The notes beneath the pieces were generated by a model. It was not told the DNA's origin. It saw only the letters and a list, made by a program, of their open reading frames with translations, and ran no database searches. A stretch of 64,000 nucleotides of DNA from Azolla caroliniana (Eukaryota; Polypodiophyta), in the NCBI GenBank assembly GCA_043228905.1, contig JBHGNT010000014.1, forward strand, positions 17,794,001-17,858,000, given 5' to 3'. Each line of letters starts with the position of its first letter. The stretch's first letter is position 1. The position numbers and the translations under genes were made by a program. Positions 1 to 11,057 of the stretch are shown in pieces.

Positions 1-233
1 CGCCTGTGGCGAAGACAGTGAGCTCAAGGTTGTTGCCTTGTAGCTTCACCATTGTACATCTCTGTGTATAGTGATAGTTGGAGTTTGACGACTCCCGTGG
101 TTTTTCCCACTTAGGGTTTTCCACGCAAAACAACCTGTGTACTCTTCTCTCTATAGTCATAGTGCATTTTGTATTTCCTGTTTTCTGGAGTTGATCCTAT
201 TCCTCGGTTGTGGCCGAGCACTGTTTTTCAACA
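1..233 (+). repeat. Cop1 LTR, 3' end (left part outside window)
   Basis: This matches the last ~220 bp of the Cop1-A LTRs (compare 11572-11794), including the ending GCCGAGCACTG...AACA. It stops abruptly at 233, where Gyp1 integrase sequence starts. It is therefore the right end of a Cop1 insertion, or a solo LTR, in a Gyp1 element. No TSD can be checked because the left end is outside the window. Confidence 0.85.
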
Positions 234-1114
234 GGTAGAGCGCGGGCATGGGCCGCTTGTTAAGGCATTAGTACGCGCATGCGAAGGTCAAGTTGGGAGT
301 TGGTCGAGGCTCCTACCTTACGCACTATGGGCGAACCGAACTACGCATAGTTCGGTGACCGGGTTAATGCCGACGGAGCTGATGTACGGGCAGAAGCCGA
401 TCATGCCGGTGGAGCGGACGATTTCTTCCTGGGCAGTGGTGGATTGGAAGGACGAGATGAGCCGGGAGGAACTGTTGGCAGCGAGGATTCGACAACTCGA
501 GCGAAGATTGGAGGACGTGGAATGGGCTAAGGCGAGGCTGTACGCGGCGAGGGTGAGGAATAAGGGCCGGTTCGACCGAAGAAGATCGAGGAAGGTGATT
601 GGGTGTTGGTTTATGACAACAACCTCGACAATCAGTAGAAGGCGACGCGGAAGTTTGCGAGGAGGTGGTTTGGGCCCTATACCGTAACGAGCGCAAACGA
701 CAATGGTACTTACCACCTTGCGAAGCTCGACGCGACACAACAGCCTCGACAATCAGTAGAAGGCGATGCGGAAGTTTGTGAGGAGGTGGTTCGGGCCCTA
801 TACCATAACAAGCGCAAACAATAATGGTACTTACCACCTTGCGGAGCTCGACGCGACACAATAGCCTCGACAATCAACAGAAGGCGACGTGGAAGTTTGC
901 AAGGAGGTGGTTCGGGCTCTATACCGTAACGAGCGCAAACGACAATGGTACTTACCACCTCGTGGAGCTCGACACGACGCGGATAGCGGTGCTGGTAGCC
1001 GGGAAGAGGATCAAGGATTTCAAGAAGCAGCATGAAGACGAGCTGGACCCGGGAAGCGAGGACGACGATGACAACCGGTTCGAAGCGGGTGAAGTTTCGG
1101 AGAGCGACGGTTGA
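234..1114 (+). pseudogene. Gyp1 integrase C-terminal half (broken)
   Basis: The first residues (VERGHGPLVKALVRAC) contain the third catalytic acid of a retroviral-type integrase. They are followed by the C-terminal region YALWANRTTHSSVTG and MSREELLAARIRQLERR. It aligns throughout with the end of the intact Gyp1-B pol (30131-33514, minus). The reading frame breaks near 585 (a run of bases after FDRR is missing relative to Gyp1-B) and again inside a 121-bp triplication. The true C-terminus is read in the last repeat copy and ends at a TGA at 1112-1114. The upstream part is replaced by the Cop1 LTR end. It cannot encode an integrase. Confidence 0.88.
623..985. repeat. 121-bp tandem triplication
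   Basis: CCTCGACAATCA recurs at 623, 744 and 865, a period of 121 bp over three copies that differ at a few positions. The unit covers the integrase tail motif RRWFGPYT...NGTYHL. As 121 is not a multiple of three, each copy shifts the frame. Other Gyp1 copies have this segment once. Confidence 0.9.
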
Positions 1115-1167
1115 CCGCGAGCCGGTTTTCTCCAACATTTGTCCTACTATGGCACATGCTGGTGGAT

Positions 1168-1188
1168 GTGCGGTTTGGTGGGGGTGGA
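1168..1188 (+). other. Gyp1 polypurine tract
   Basis: The G-rich run GGTTTGGTGGGGGTGGA ends directly at the TGTCGTG start of the LTR. The same tract precedes the 3' LTR of Gyp1-F (ends 54239). In Gyp1-B it appears on the minus strand at 30059-30077. This is the expected plus-strand primer of the element at 234-1188. Confidence 0.8.
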
Positions 1189-1891
1189 TGTCGTGAAGAA
1201 AACCGCCCTTAGGCAAAATCGGTGAAAAAGGGGTATGAACCGGCCCTTACGCGCGGGCACAAGTATTGAGATGGTGTACATAATTAACAATAGGCCGGCG
1301 TGATGTGCATATCCTTGGAAGGGTGTAATAATAAGCTAGTAAATCGAAGCGGATCTCTGTCCGAAGGGACAAAGAATAAAGGTAATGCGACAGGATGTAA
1401 CGGTTCCCCCCGACAGCCTATAAAAGGGGAGGGGAGAAGAAAGAAGAGATATCGCGTTTTGGCTAGGACAAGGTGCTGTCGGACTGGGAACCGAGCTCTT
1501 TCATCTGTCATTGTTTTCTGTAGGTTCTAAGTTAGTTGCCTCTGCTTCGAGGAAAGCCGTGTGCCTTCCGACAAGGCTCTATTGCGTGTGTGCATGGGTG
1601 TGTGGTTATCTGGGTTGGGTCTGTCGTTGGCTATCCGGTTCTAATCTTGCAAATAGTGTAACCTTTTTTGTTGTAAGAATCGAATATGTTGTTTTCCCTC
1701 TCTCTATGTTTCTGTGAGTCTCTCTTTTACACGAGTGTGCATCTTGTTCAGTTACGCGTTAGCGGTTCATTCGGCCCGTAAGCGTTGTTAGTGGCAAACA
1801 GGCCTACGCTTGTGCTTCTCTCCCTTGCTCCTCCGTTCAGGGCCCCCACGGTCCCGCCTTATTTCCTACGCGAAAGCGGAACAACATGACA
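1189..1891 (+). repeat. Gyp1 LTR (703 bp) shared by two internal regions
   Basis: The LTR starts TGTCGTGAAGAAAACC, ends ...GACA, and carries a TATA box (TATAAAAG) at 1419-1426. A polypurine tract lies on its left. A primer-binding site and gag lie on its right. It is therefore the 3' LTR of one element and the 5' LTR of the next. The body is close to the LTR at 4340-4828. Confidence 0.85.
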
Positions 1892-1896
1892 TAATT

Positions 1897-1914
1897 TGGT
1901 GAACCCGACGTGAA
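1897..1914 (+). other. Gyp1 primer-binding site
   Basis: TGGTGAACCCGACGTGAA follows the LTR after 5 bases. The same sequence follows the 5' LTRs of Gyp1-F (22976) and Gyp1-B (minus, about 35786). The leading TGG is the complement of a tRNA CCA end. I cannot name the tRNA with confidence. Confidence 0.7.
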
Positions 1915-1937
1915 AGAAGGCGGCAAAGGAGTTGAAG

Positions 1938-2460
1938 ATGAGGGGATCGGAGCTCGTCGAGGCTATGGCGGCAATAGTCGATCGGATAGTAAGTGCTCGC
2001 GAGGGCACGAGCGCCCTCGACAGGGCCATTGAAGCAATTGTCGGCACAGTAGGCCGGTTCGGAGGGAGGAACGCCACTAGCTATCTGGTGTCCTACCGAG
2101 CCGAGATGGTGATGAGAGACATCCCGGAAGATAGGCGGTTGGCTGGATTCCCTCGGATGGCAACACCGAGCATTCACGCGGAGGTGGTTGAGGTGCAGGC
2201 CGAATGCCGAACCTAGGAAGAGTTCGAGGGGCGGCTGCTCGAAAGGTACATGCTTGATGACACGCTTCGGTTATCGAAGCGAGATTTCATGGATTGGGTG
2301 GAGAACCCCGGAAAGGGGAGGAATGCGTTGGTGCTTCTCCGGGAGTTTGAAGAATGCTTTGCGCAGCTCTCGGCACTGGACAGAGCCGTGCTGCACATGA
2401 GCCATGTCTTGTTGTTTGTCAAAGCCGTGGACGCACGGGATCAAGATCGGGTGGGTTTAG
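1938..2460 (+). pseudogene. Gyp1 gag N-terminal fragment
   Basis: It starts at the ATG of MRGSELVEAMAAIVDRIV, the same start as in Gyp1-B (about 35746, minus) and Gyp1-F (23018). It follows the capsid region of Gyp1-B for ~170 codons. A TAG at 2214-2216 replaces the Trp codon of the TWEEFEG motif, and the frame continues beyond it. Homology stops near 2460, where microsatellite DNA begins, so the zinc knuckle and all downstream parts are missing. Confidence 0.85.
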
Positions 2461-2815
2461 GGTACACATACGTACATTCATACATGTACATACATATCTT
2501 CATTCATAGATTGCTACACATATATACGTACATATGCGTACAATGTTACATATACAAATTTTACAAACATACATACATTACACATGTACATATATATCAC
2601 CACATACACGAACATAGACACACACATGGTCATACACACAATAATAGTACATATATGCATACACATACATACATATTATGCACATATTATAAACACACAT
2701 CCAGACACATTAAATCATGTGCATTGACACATGCATATATGCATACCGGTACATACATACATATTCCACATATCACTATATATATAGGTCATACAGGGTC
2801 ATACAAATTACAATA

Positions 2816-2897
<82 letters not shown>

Positions 2898-3178
2898 ATA
2901 TATGTATGCTTACACATACATTGGATATAACATACATACATTACACATGTACATATATATCACCACATACACGAACATAGACACACACATGGTCATACAC
3001 ACAATAATAGTACATATATGCATACACATACATACATATTATGCACATATTATAAACACACATCCAGACACATTAAATCATGTGCATTGACACATGCATA
3101 TATGCATACCGGTACATACATACATATTCCACATATCACTATATATATAGGTCATACAGGGTCATACAAATTACAATA

Positions 3179-3250
<72 letters not shown>

Positions 3251-3810
3251 ATATATGTATGCTTACACATACATTGGATATATGCATGCATATTATGTGA
3301 TATTGCAAACATACATCCATATATGAACCATAAACATACTAAACACGATAAATACACCGAAAATATACATACATAAATACATTACATATTACATGTATAC
3401 ATATATATGCATTCGTACATGGACATACATATATTTATTTATACACTGCTACACGTGTATAGGTACACATGCCGACAATGATACTTGTATAAATGTTACC
3501 AACTTACATCCATACATGTACATACATACACACATACACACATACATACGTGCATATGTGTATATATGTATGTGGTGTGTGTTGTATGTGTGTATGTATA
3601 TATTGTATTGTATGCATGAATAGACACACATAACACATACACACGTGCCATACATATGATACATACATATGGACATGTAAAGAATATATACACACACACA
3701 TGCCATACATACGATACATTCAACACATGCAATACAATATAGTATGATCATACACACACATATATATATACACATGCAATACAATACATACATATGTACA
3801 TCAATAGAAA

Positions 3811-3846
<36 letters not shown>

Positions 3847-4104
3847 CGACATGATATATATACAATGTACATAATACATACATAAATACGTAGAAATATA
3901 GAAGACACACACACATACACACACATATAACACATATATACGTACACAGATGTGATACACACATTTAACACATACGTGCACGGACACATGCCATACATAC
4001 AATACATACATATGCACCTATATAGAACATACACACACATAACACATAGATACATTATACATGCACACATGCCATACATACAACACATGCAAGACAATAC
4101 AGTA
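2461..4104. repeat. Microsatellite-rich block (CA, CATA, TA)
   Basis: The block is 1.6 kb built from ACAC, ACAT and TATA-like words, with no element homology that I can see. Pure (CA)n runs lie at 2820-2894, 3183-3247 and about 3815-3841. Long open frames here (His-Thr and Tyr-Ile-His repeats on both strands) are artefacts of the simple sequence. It sits between a truncated Gyp1 gag and a truncated minus-strand Gyp2. Confidence 0.9.
2567..3281. repeat. Tandem duplication, ~363-bp unit
   Basis: The segment from 2567 recurs at 2930 (offset 363). The copies appear base-for-base identical, including the single-copy words TACCGGTACAT and TCATACAGGGTCATAC. The only difference is the (CA)n tract, about 75 bp in copy one and 65 bp in copy two. 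Confidence 0.9.
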
Positions 4105-4339
4105 TGTACATACAAACTCTTGTAAGAGCAACATCCATCTAGCCAATCTCCCTATCAGTGATTATTTTGTTACTAAGTACAAAAGAGCCGAGTGATCGAC
4201 ATGGAACGTGAATTTTCGGCCGCGAAGATAGTGCCGAAACTTGGTAATGTTGTAGATCATGCCGGGCGCTTCTCTCTCCGTGGTCGAATAATTTTGTTCG
4301 GTAGCTGAGAGACATCGACTAGCATAGTAGACTTGCCGG
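4105..4339 (-). pseudogene. Gyp2 RNase H fragment
   Basis: The minus strand reads VYYASRCLSATEQNYSTTER, then [20 protein letters not shown] and RLARWMLLLQEF. This matches the RNase H of Gyp2-H (47560-47800). One stop interrupts YLVTK. It ends where the Gyp1 LTR was inserted (CCGG at 4336-4339), and the piece continues at 4829 after a loss of ~30 codons. Confidence 0.8.
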
Positions 4340-4828
4340 TGTCGTGAAGAAAACCGGCCTTAGGTAAAATCAGTGAAAAAGGGGTATGAATCGGCCCTTA
4401 CGCGCGGGCACACGTATTGAGATGGTGTACATAATTAGGAATAGGCCGGCATGATGTGCATATCCTAGGAAGTGTGTAATAATAAGTTAGTAAATCGAAG
4501 CGGATCTCTGTCCGAAGGGACAGAGAATGAAGGTGATGTGACAGGATGTAACAGTCCCCCCCCCCCTGACGGCCTATAAAAGGGGAGGGGAGAAGACAAA
4601 AAAGATATCGCGTTTTGGCTAGGACGAGGTGTTGTTGGACTGGGAACCGAGCTCTCTCCTCCTCTGTCGTTGTTTTTTTTAGGTTTTGAGTTGGTTGCCT
4701 CTCCTTCGAGGAAAGCCGTGTGTCTTCCAAGAAGGCTCTACTGTGTGTGTGCGTGGGTGTGTGGTTGTCTGGGTTGGGTCTGTCGCTGGCTATCCGGTTA
4801 TAATCTTGCAAACAATGTAACCTTTTCT
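4340..4828 (+). repeat. Gyp1 LTR, 3'-truncated
   Basis: It begins TGTCGTGAAGAAAACCGG, closely follows the LTR at 1189, and includes CCTATAAAAGGGGAGGGG. It stops about 200 bp before the expected LTR end. The left flank is CCGG. About 80 bp of host Gyp2 sequence is missing on the right, so one deletion probably removed the LTR end and adjacent host DNA. Confidence 0.8.
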
Positions 4829-5283
4829 GACCAATTGAGTGGTTGCACAACTGTTGCTTGTGATAACGTGATCTTAAGAGCCTTATATGCTTCATCTTTT
4901 GGTGCCATCCCTTGAAAAGGCATTTTGTGAACCACCGCATGTAGCGGGGTCGCGAAATCAGCCAAATATCAAATGCATTCGGCTATGCTAGTGAATTTGA
5001 CCTAAAAATCGGAGAAGAGCCTTTGCGGTGGTCAGTGTTGGATCGGTCAAGATGGTATTTACTTGATTGGGGTCCATTGCTGGATACATTGAATGCACAT
5101 CTCGCCGAATTAAGGCTGAGCCGAGCTTGCTGACATTGTTCTAAGCACAGGTGTAACTGGTCGAGATGCTCCACTTGGCGGCCATAAACAACAAAATCAT
5201 CTAGAAATACTTGCATGAAGGCATGAATATACTGATTGAAAATCTCGGTGATGATATGCTGAAATGTGGAAGGCGCCTCTTTC
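4829..5283 (-). pseudogene. Gyp2 reverse transcriptase, C-terminal part
   Basis: The minus strand encodes APSTFQHIITEIF, then [20 protein letters not shown] and RLSLNSARCAF. These are the catalytic FLDD block and the following region of a gypsy reverse transcriptase, colinear with Gyp2-H 47000-47470. Downstream (towards 4829) the frame shifts several times around the LGQI and HSRM motifs. It is split from the N-terminal RT part (5723-6735) by an inserted copia-type LTR. Confidence 0.82.
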
Positions 5284-5722
5284 TGTTGGGAGACAGGTCC
5301 CTCCGGATGGGAAGTGAGAAGAACAGTGCTGATGAGCAAACTTGGCTACGGAAGACCCGGTGGGAACCGGATGAGGTGTACCCGACAAGAGCCGGATGGT
5401 GAAGGCCCGGTGAGAAGTGCTCACCGGATGAAGGGACATATTCGTAAATATGTTTTTGAGAGTCCATCGAGGCTATATTTGTAAATAGCCGAAAAGTCAT
5501 ATTAGTATAAATAAGACTTAGGACAAACAGAGAAAGTATGATTTGTTGCTATTCTTGTTGGTGCAAGATTAGAGCGAAACAGTGTACAGAGAGAGTGAGA
5601 GAGAGGAAGAGGTCATTGCCTCTATTGTAACCGCCGCCTGTGGCGAAGATAGCAAGCTCGAGGTCATTGCCTCGGTGCTTGACCATTGTACATTGTGATA
5701 TAGTGATAGTTTGCAGTCTAGT
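5284..5722 (+). repeat. Cop1-related LTR (variant), 3'-truncated
   Basis: It starts TGTTGGGAGACAGGTCCCTCC, like the Cop1 LTR start, and shares the GTATAAAT TATA region and the CCGCCTGTGGCGAAGA tract. The closest relative here is the LTR at 59122-59850, which continues ~130 bp further. It interrupts the minus-strand Gyp2 RT just before the APSTFQ motif. A few host codons are missing, and I see no clean TSD. Confidence 0.75.
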
Positions 5723-6735
5723 ACCACGAAAACACGAAAACACCCCACTCTATCGCGAATGCTGTTTTCTCATGGTCCTTGGGGTGCATTCGGATCTGAT
5801 TATATGCATTGAATCCATCCGGAAAGTTGTACCTCTCGTGGCTTGCTACTGCATCTAACACATCGTTTGTTAAAGGAAGGGGAAATGCGTCAGTAATTTC
5901 TCCGCGTTCAATTTTTGATAACCAACGCACACCCGAATTTTGTCATTTTTCTTTGGAACGATGACGATTGGGCTAAGCCACGTGGCATGTTTCACGGGCC
6001 GAATGAACCCAACTTGGAGGAGTTTATCGATTTCTTCTTTGACCTTTGCCGCGTAATTGGGGTTCATTCTATATCGGCGCTGCTACATCGGTTGGTCATC
6101 TTGTTTAAGATGGAGTTGGTGTTGGTAGTATCAAGGAGCTAACTCTTTTATGGCGCTATACGACTAGGCAAAAACATCTTTGTAATCTGAGAGCAAATTT
6201 ACCAAGGCCGCTCGTTCATCGTGTGCGAGTTCTTTCGCTATTTTTAACGGCCGTGGGTCCTCACTTGTGCCAAGGTTGATTTCTTCGAGTGTTAAAGCTT
6301 TTACTCGTCGTGATATCACCAATTCTCTTTTGAGAGCTTCTCAAGCATTTCGTGGCTCATCCACCGATTTCTGGTTAGGTTCTCGGCTGACGTCCTAATC
6401 CTCCTCCGTTGCTTCGGAAACATACGAGTTAACATCTGCCACAATATCGATGTCGAATAGAGGTATTAGCGTCGGATGATCCTCAAGGAAGTTGTCGACT
6501 TCGTCATCTACTAATCCATCGAGCATATGGACACCTTATGTATATAGAGGGGTGGCATCGTGCACCTTGGTTTTCCCTTGTTAGAAAGAGATCATGTTGC
6601 GCTGCCAGTGTTGTTTGATATTTGCGGTGAATAACCATGGGCGACCAAGTAGCATGGGGTAGGCACCAGATCTTCCAACCGTAACACCACAACCGAGATC
6701 GTGAAGGTGTGGCCTCCGAGAACGAAATGAACCAA
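5723..6735 (-). pseudogene. Gyp2 protease end and RT N-terminal part
   Basis: In minus-strand order: the protease end (LVHFVLGGHTF, then LLGRPWLFTANIKQ), an acidic linker (PLFDIDIV), the RT start ([17 protein letters not shown]), TWLSPIVIVPKKNDKIRVCV, and [21 protein letters not shown] up to WGVFVF. The order and spacing equal Gyp2-H 45960-46990. Several stops and frameshifts are present. Gag and the protease active site are missing because the copy starts mid-protease at the head-to-head junction near 6735. Confidence 0.82.
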
Positions 6736-7190
6736 AATTCGGGTGCCGACACAAGAAAGTGCGCCAACAATGAAGGAGCTGACCCCATTGTATGCAGAAG
6801 AAATCCACATCTTAGAAGGCTTAGACGATGAAGAAGTGGATCACTACCTCGAAGAAAACCCGCGGATCGTACCTCTGTTCGAAGCGGATATTATCAAAAC
6901 GGCCGACGCGTACACAAAAACCACGATGGTCGAGGAAGACGGGTGCGAGCTGGATACATATGCGATCATAGAACTTCGACAAGCACATGAGGCGTTTGAC
7001 CAGGAAATGAAAGTCTCGTGGCAAGTCACAGTTTCGGCATTAGAAGAAATCAATTTTGAGACTATCGAGGAACCGTGACCCCCGAAAAAACGGCCAAAGC
7101 TGTTACGGGAATACAAGGATGTATTCGCCTAGTCGCACGAAGATATGAAGGGGCTCGACCAAAAATTTTACTAGCACCAAATACATCTAT
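6735..7190 (+). pseudogene. Gyp2 protease-RT linker (plus-strand copy)
   Basis: The segment from KIRVPTQES to LTPLYAEEIHILEGLDDEEVDHYLEENPRIVPLFEADI and FDQEMKVSWQVTVSALEEIN aligns with residues ~190-330 of the Gyp2-H pol. After a TGA at 7076 the frame shifts but LLREYKDVFA is still readable. It ends at 7190 in the TCTAT target duplication of Cop2-D and resumes at 56865. It lies head-to-head with the minus-strand copy ending at about 6735. Confidence 0.82.
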
Positions 7191-7587
7191 TGTTGAGAAT
7201 CAAGCTCAACCTAGACTAGTGTGTGAACACACCTTTGCGAATCTTTGAGCACTCAAAGGTCAAAAGTCACACCACTATTCTCTACACATTAACTATGTGT
7301 CATAGAATCATATTCTATGACACATAACCAATGAGTTTCCACATTCCCCATGACCCATGAGCTTCGGTAGTTAATGAAGAGAGAGGGTGACTATATAAAG
7401 CACCCTCCTCCTACTTTGTAATCAGTCGATTAAATCTCGTTTGTAATATACAAATTTCTTAAGTATTCTATTTTCCATTATTCTATTCTATCTTGTGTCT
7501 CTCTCCTCTCCTCTTCTCAAACACACACACACACACAACACATCTTTAACCTATTCCGATGCACAAAATCACCACCTATTCTTTACA
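7191..7587 (+). repeat. Cop2-D 5' LTR
   Basis: 397 bp, TGTTGAGAATC...TTTACA, with a TATA-like ACTATATAAAGCACC near 7390. It is preceded by the TSD TCTAT and followed directly by the primer-binding site. Confidence 0.88.
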
Positions 7588-7600
7588 TGGTATCAGGGCA
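7588..7600 (+). other. Cop2-D primer-binding site
   Basis: TGGTATCAGGGCA directly after the LTR matches the complement of the plant initiator-Met tRNA 3' end (usual form TGGTATCAGAGC) with one change. This primer is typical of plant copia elements. Confidence 0.8.
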
Positions 7601-7743
7601 ATTTGGTAGCCCGATCTAGCCCATCCGTGTGTGTTGTGTTCTACGCCGACGTTCAAGAAGAACCGGCTCATCGCTATCGTAGTGCGACTACATAGCTCGT
7701 TTCGAGAGAGAAGGAAAAGAAGAAAGAAATCTACATCGACATA

Positions 7744-8672
7744 ATGAATTCTCAAATGGGGAGCGCTCTCCCTAGCGAGAATTTGGATAGAAACAACTTT
7801 GCATCTTGGTAGTACAAGATGCACCAATACCTTGTCGGCCAAGGTAATTGGATCTACATCAAAGGAGCACAAGAAAATTGACCCGACCCAACAACTCCCG
7901 AATACTCAACACGGGAGAAGTCGCAAACCGAGTGATGTATTTCTTGGTGACATGTGTCCATGACCACATGCTCAACTACATTTGTGAAGCCAAGATGCCG
8001 AAGGAATTGTGGGGGAGTCTTAGGAAGATTTTCACGGCCAACACAACTGCAAAAAAGCTTCAACTCCACCAAGAGTTGAATAATATCCAACAAATGGATA
8101 TATACATCACAAGCTACACCTTGAAGATCAAGGAGCTTTGTGGTTCACTCGGCTTGATAAGCGTCAACGTGGAGGATGATGAGATGGTGCAACTATGCCT
8201 CGGCGGCCTTGCACTATGGTTTGGCGCAATGAGAACCCTCGTCCTAGCAAGGGAGAATCCTCCCTCTTTCTTCAATCTTTAATCCATGTTGTTGGTGGAA
8301 GAAAACCATGTTAGATCAAGGAGCAATGTCTCGGAAGGCCACATGCTCTACACACATTCGAACGAAGGAAGACGATGCGATCGAGCAAGAGACTGATTCT
8401 ACCAAGGATGAGGTAGACGAGCTCCGAACTATGAAAACAACTCCCATTACCGTCAAGACATTGGAAATTCGAGAGGAACGTTTAGAAGAAGGGGGAATTT
8501 CCATGTTGGTCCAAGCTAATAAAACTCAATCGAGTGTGGATATTGTGGCAAAATCGGCCACCACAAAGAAGAGTGCCGAAAGAAGAAGCGTGAGTGGGCT
8601 TCCACAAGCCGACAAAAAATTACCAATTATGCCACCAACTCCGACTATGAAGACCATGGCGAAATTTTTGTG
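7744..8672 (+). pseudogene. Cop2-D gag with zinc knuckle (broken)
   Basis: The ATG at 7744 begins MNSQMGSALPSENLDRNNF, the same start as in Cop2-E (18846). A TAG at 7810-7812 and a frame change near 7870 break it. The core continues as HDHMLNYICEAKMPKELWGSL and FTANTTAKKLQLHQELNNI, typical of copia gag. A CCHC zinc knuckle (CX2CX4HX4C) is intact at 8535-8576 but in a different frame from the capsid part. Confidence 0.82.
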
Positions 8673-10160
8673 ATGAAACATAGAGAAAATTCTATGTCAG
8701 CTTCTACTTCGACTAGTGCCTCCAATCGGGAAAACGTATGGTTCGTCGACTCTGGTGCCTCGAACCATATGACATCTCATCAAGAATGGTTCCGAGATTT
8801 ACGAGAGACGGATCGACCTGGCTATGTCGAAACTGGAGACGACACTACTCATTCAATTCAGCATGTCGGCAATGTCCCATTCAAGAAAGACGGTGAACAA
8901 ACTTGCATAAAAAATGTCTTACATGTACCCACCATAACGAAGAATTTGGTCTCGGTCGGCCAAATTGTGGAGCAAGGGATGCAAGTTCGATTCAACCAAG
9001 GTGGTTGCTTCATCGAAAAGGAAGGTCAACTCATCGCTCGGGGTCAAAGGGAAGGTCGAATGTTTATCCTCGAGTCGAACGAGGTGAAATCAGCCATGTT
9101 TGCAAAGGGCCTGAAAACCGACACCGACATAGAGATATGGCATAAAAGAATCGGCCATATCAACCTCAACAAACTCAAGGCGATGCAATTGAAAGGAGTC
9201 ATCATTAAGCTCCCAACCTTCAAGGAGAAAGGTATTGAAGGAGTATATGAATCATGCCAATTCGGCAAGCAACATTGACACTGGTTCCCGAAGGAGAGGA
9301 ACGTGAGCAAATGCATATTGGACGTAGTCCACTCGGATGTGTGGAGGCCGCCATAGACAACCACATTCGGAGGATGTCGATACTATGTTACATTCCTCGA
9401 TGACTTCTCTAGATACACATGGATCTTTCCCATGAGGATGAAGAGTGAAGCGTTTACACACTTCCAAAACTCAAAAGAGAATTCGAAAAGACAACTGGCC
9501 GCCATGTACGATGTCTTTGGTCGAACGGAGGAAAGGAATACTTCTCTGATGCGTTCACGACATACCTTCGACAAGAAGGAATTCGGTGAGAATTCACATG
9601 CCGACACACACCGCAATAGAACGGTGTAGCCGAACGCAAGAATCGGCACATCCTTGAAGTAGCAAGGGCCATGCTAAACAAGAAGCATATGCCCAAGTCA
9701 TATTGGGCAGAAGTTGCAAATATTGCCGTCTACCTCATGAATCGGTGCACAACATCCGGAGTGCACGATGTAACCCCACACGAGAAGTACTATGGAAGGA
9801 AACCGGATCTATCCCATGTAAGGATATTCGGTTCAATTGCATACGTACACATTCCCGATGAGAAGAGACAGAAGCTTGACCCAAAATCGGAGAAGTGCAT
9901 CCTCATGGGCTACTCACTGGAGCAAAAGGGGTACTTGGAAGGTTCACGTAAGTGGGGATGTCGTCTTTGAAGAATCGGCATCATGGTACAAACCCGATCC
10001 GACTCCTCCTGAACCATCTACAAACGACCTCGACAACACAGAAGACAATGATCAACTAAGGTCAATACCTAAGGAGAGTCCGATCTCAACCAGATTGAGC
10101 GGACCACAAGAGCCTTGTTGGGTACTCGCTAGAGAAAAAGGGGTACAAGTGCTATAATCC
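8670..10160 (+). pseudogene. Cop2-D protease and integrase (broken)
   Basis: The protease is readable as VWFVDSGASNHMTSHQEW (active site DSG) and runs openly to 9278. It ends in the integrase zinc motif (IWHKRIGHINL ... CQFG). Beyond this, the core (DVW..., RYTWIFPMRMKSE) and ML-NKKHMPKSYWAEVANIAVYLMNR are spread over shifted frames. The tail near 9800-9960 reads KPDLSHVRIFGSIAYVHIPDEKRQKLDPKSEKCILMGYS, a typical copia integrase end. A partial duplication of the VVFDE...YKP segment lies at 9955-10210. Confidence 0.82.
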
Positions 10161-10386
10161 ATCTACCCGGAAAGTTCAAGTGAGTCGGGACGTCGTTTTT
10201 GATGAGTCGACATACTGGTACAAACTAGAGACGACTCCAACTCCAACCCCAGTCGACTCGAACTTGGCCAACCAAGAGATAGAAGATGAAGATGAACTAA
10301 GGCATATGTTCGAAGAAAGTCTGATCACGACTAGGCTCAGTATTTCAGAAGAGCCACCGAGTGACCAAAGCACATGTTGACCAAGT

Positions 10387-11034
10387 ATGAAGATGGACAA
10401 AGGCAAGGCCAAAATGTCAGAATATGAAGATGATCAATTCGACAACAACGAATTGACTCACTCACTCGACGATGAGTTCGGTGGCTTTGATGTCCCCATC
10501 ATGAGGACACTTGGTGTAAAGAAAGCCATTGCCACAATAAATGAGAAACTCCGTCGCTCTACCCAAGAGAAGAATCCGGTTAGCCGATTCGGCTACAACG
10601 ACTATATGGCATACCACTATGCCTTTATGATGAAGGTGTCAACAGATCATGACCTGGAGAGCTTTTCCGAAGCCGCTAAAGATCCGCGATGGGTCGAAAC
10701 GATGAACGAGGAGATGCAAGCTCTCAGCAAGAATGAGACATGGGATCTCATCCCTCACTCAGCTCACATGAAGGCAATCTGTTGTAGATGGATATACAAA
10801 GTGAAGTAAAATGCCGATGGCTCTGTCAATCGCTACAAAGCCCGACTCTTAGCCAAAGGATACACACAAACACATGGAGTTGACTATGAAGAGACCTTTG
10901 CCCCTGTGGCAAAGATGATGACTGTTCGAACTATGATTGCACTTGCAGTAGTGAAATGGTGACACCTCCATGAAATGGACGTCAAGAACGCCTTTCTTCA
11001 AGGTGAATTAGAAGAGGAGGTGTACATGGTACCA
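10387..11034 (+). pseudogene. Cop2-D reverse transcriptase, part 1
   Basis: DPRWVETMNEEMQALSKNETW is followed by CRWIYKVK, then a TAA, then [29 protein letters not shown] and HEMDVKNAFLQGELEEEVYM. These are the first conserved blocks of a copia RT. The following QPPGF block lies at ~16905, beyond inserted DNA (a short AT-rich insert that itself holds Cop1-A). Confidence 0.85.
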
Positions 11035-11057
11035 TAGTATGAACCATACGTAACATT

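Noticed and set aside
2250-4115. Long open frames of His-Thr, Tyr-Ile-His and Cys-Val-Tyr repeats on both strands
   Set aside because: They are translations of CA/CATA microsatellites with no complex sequence.
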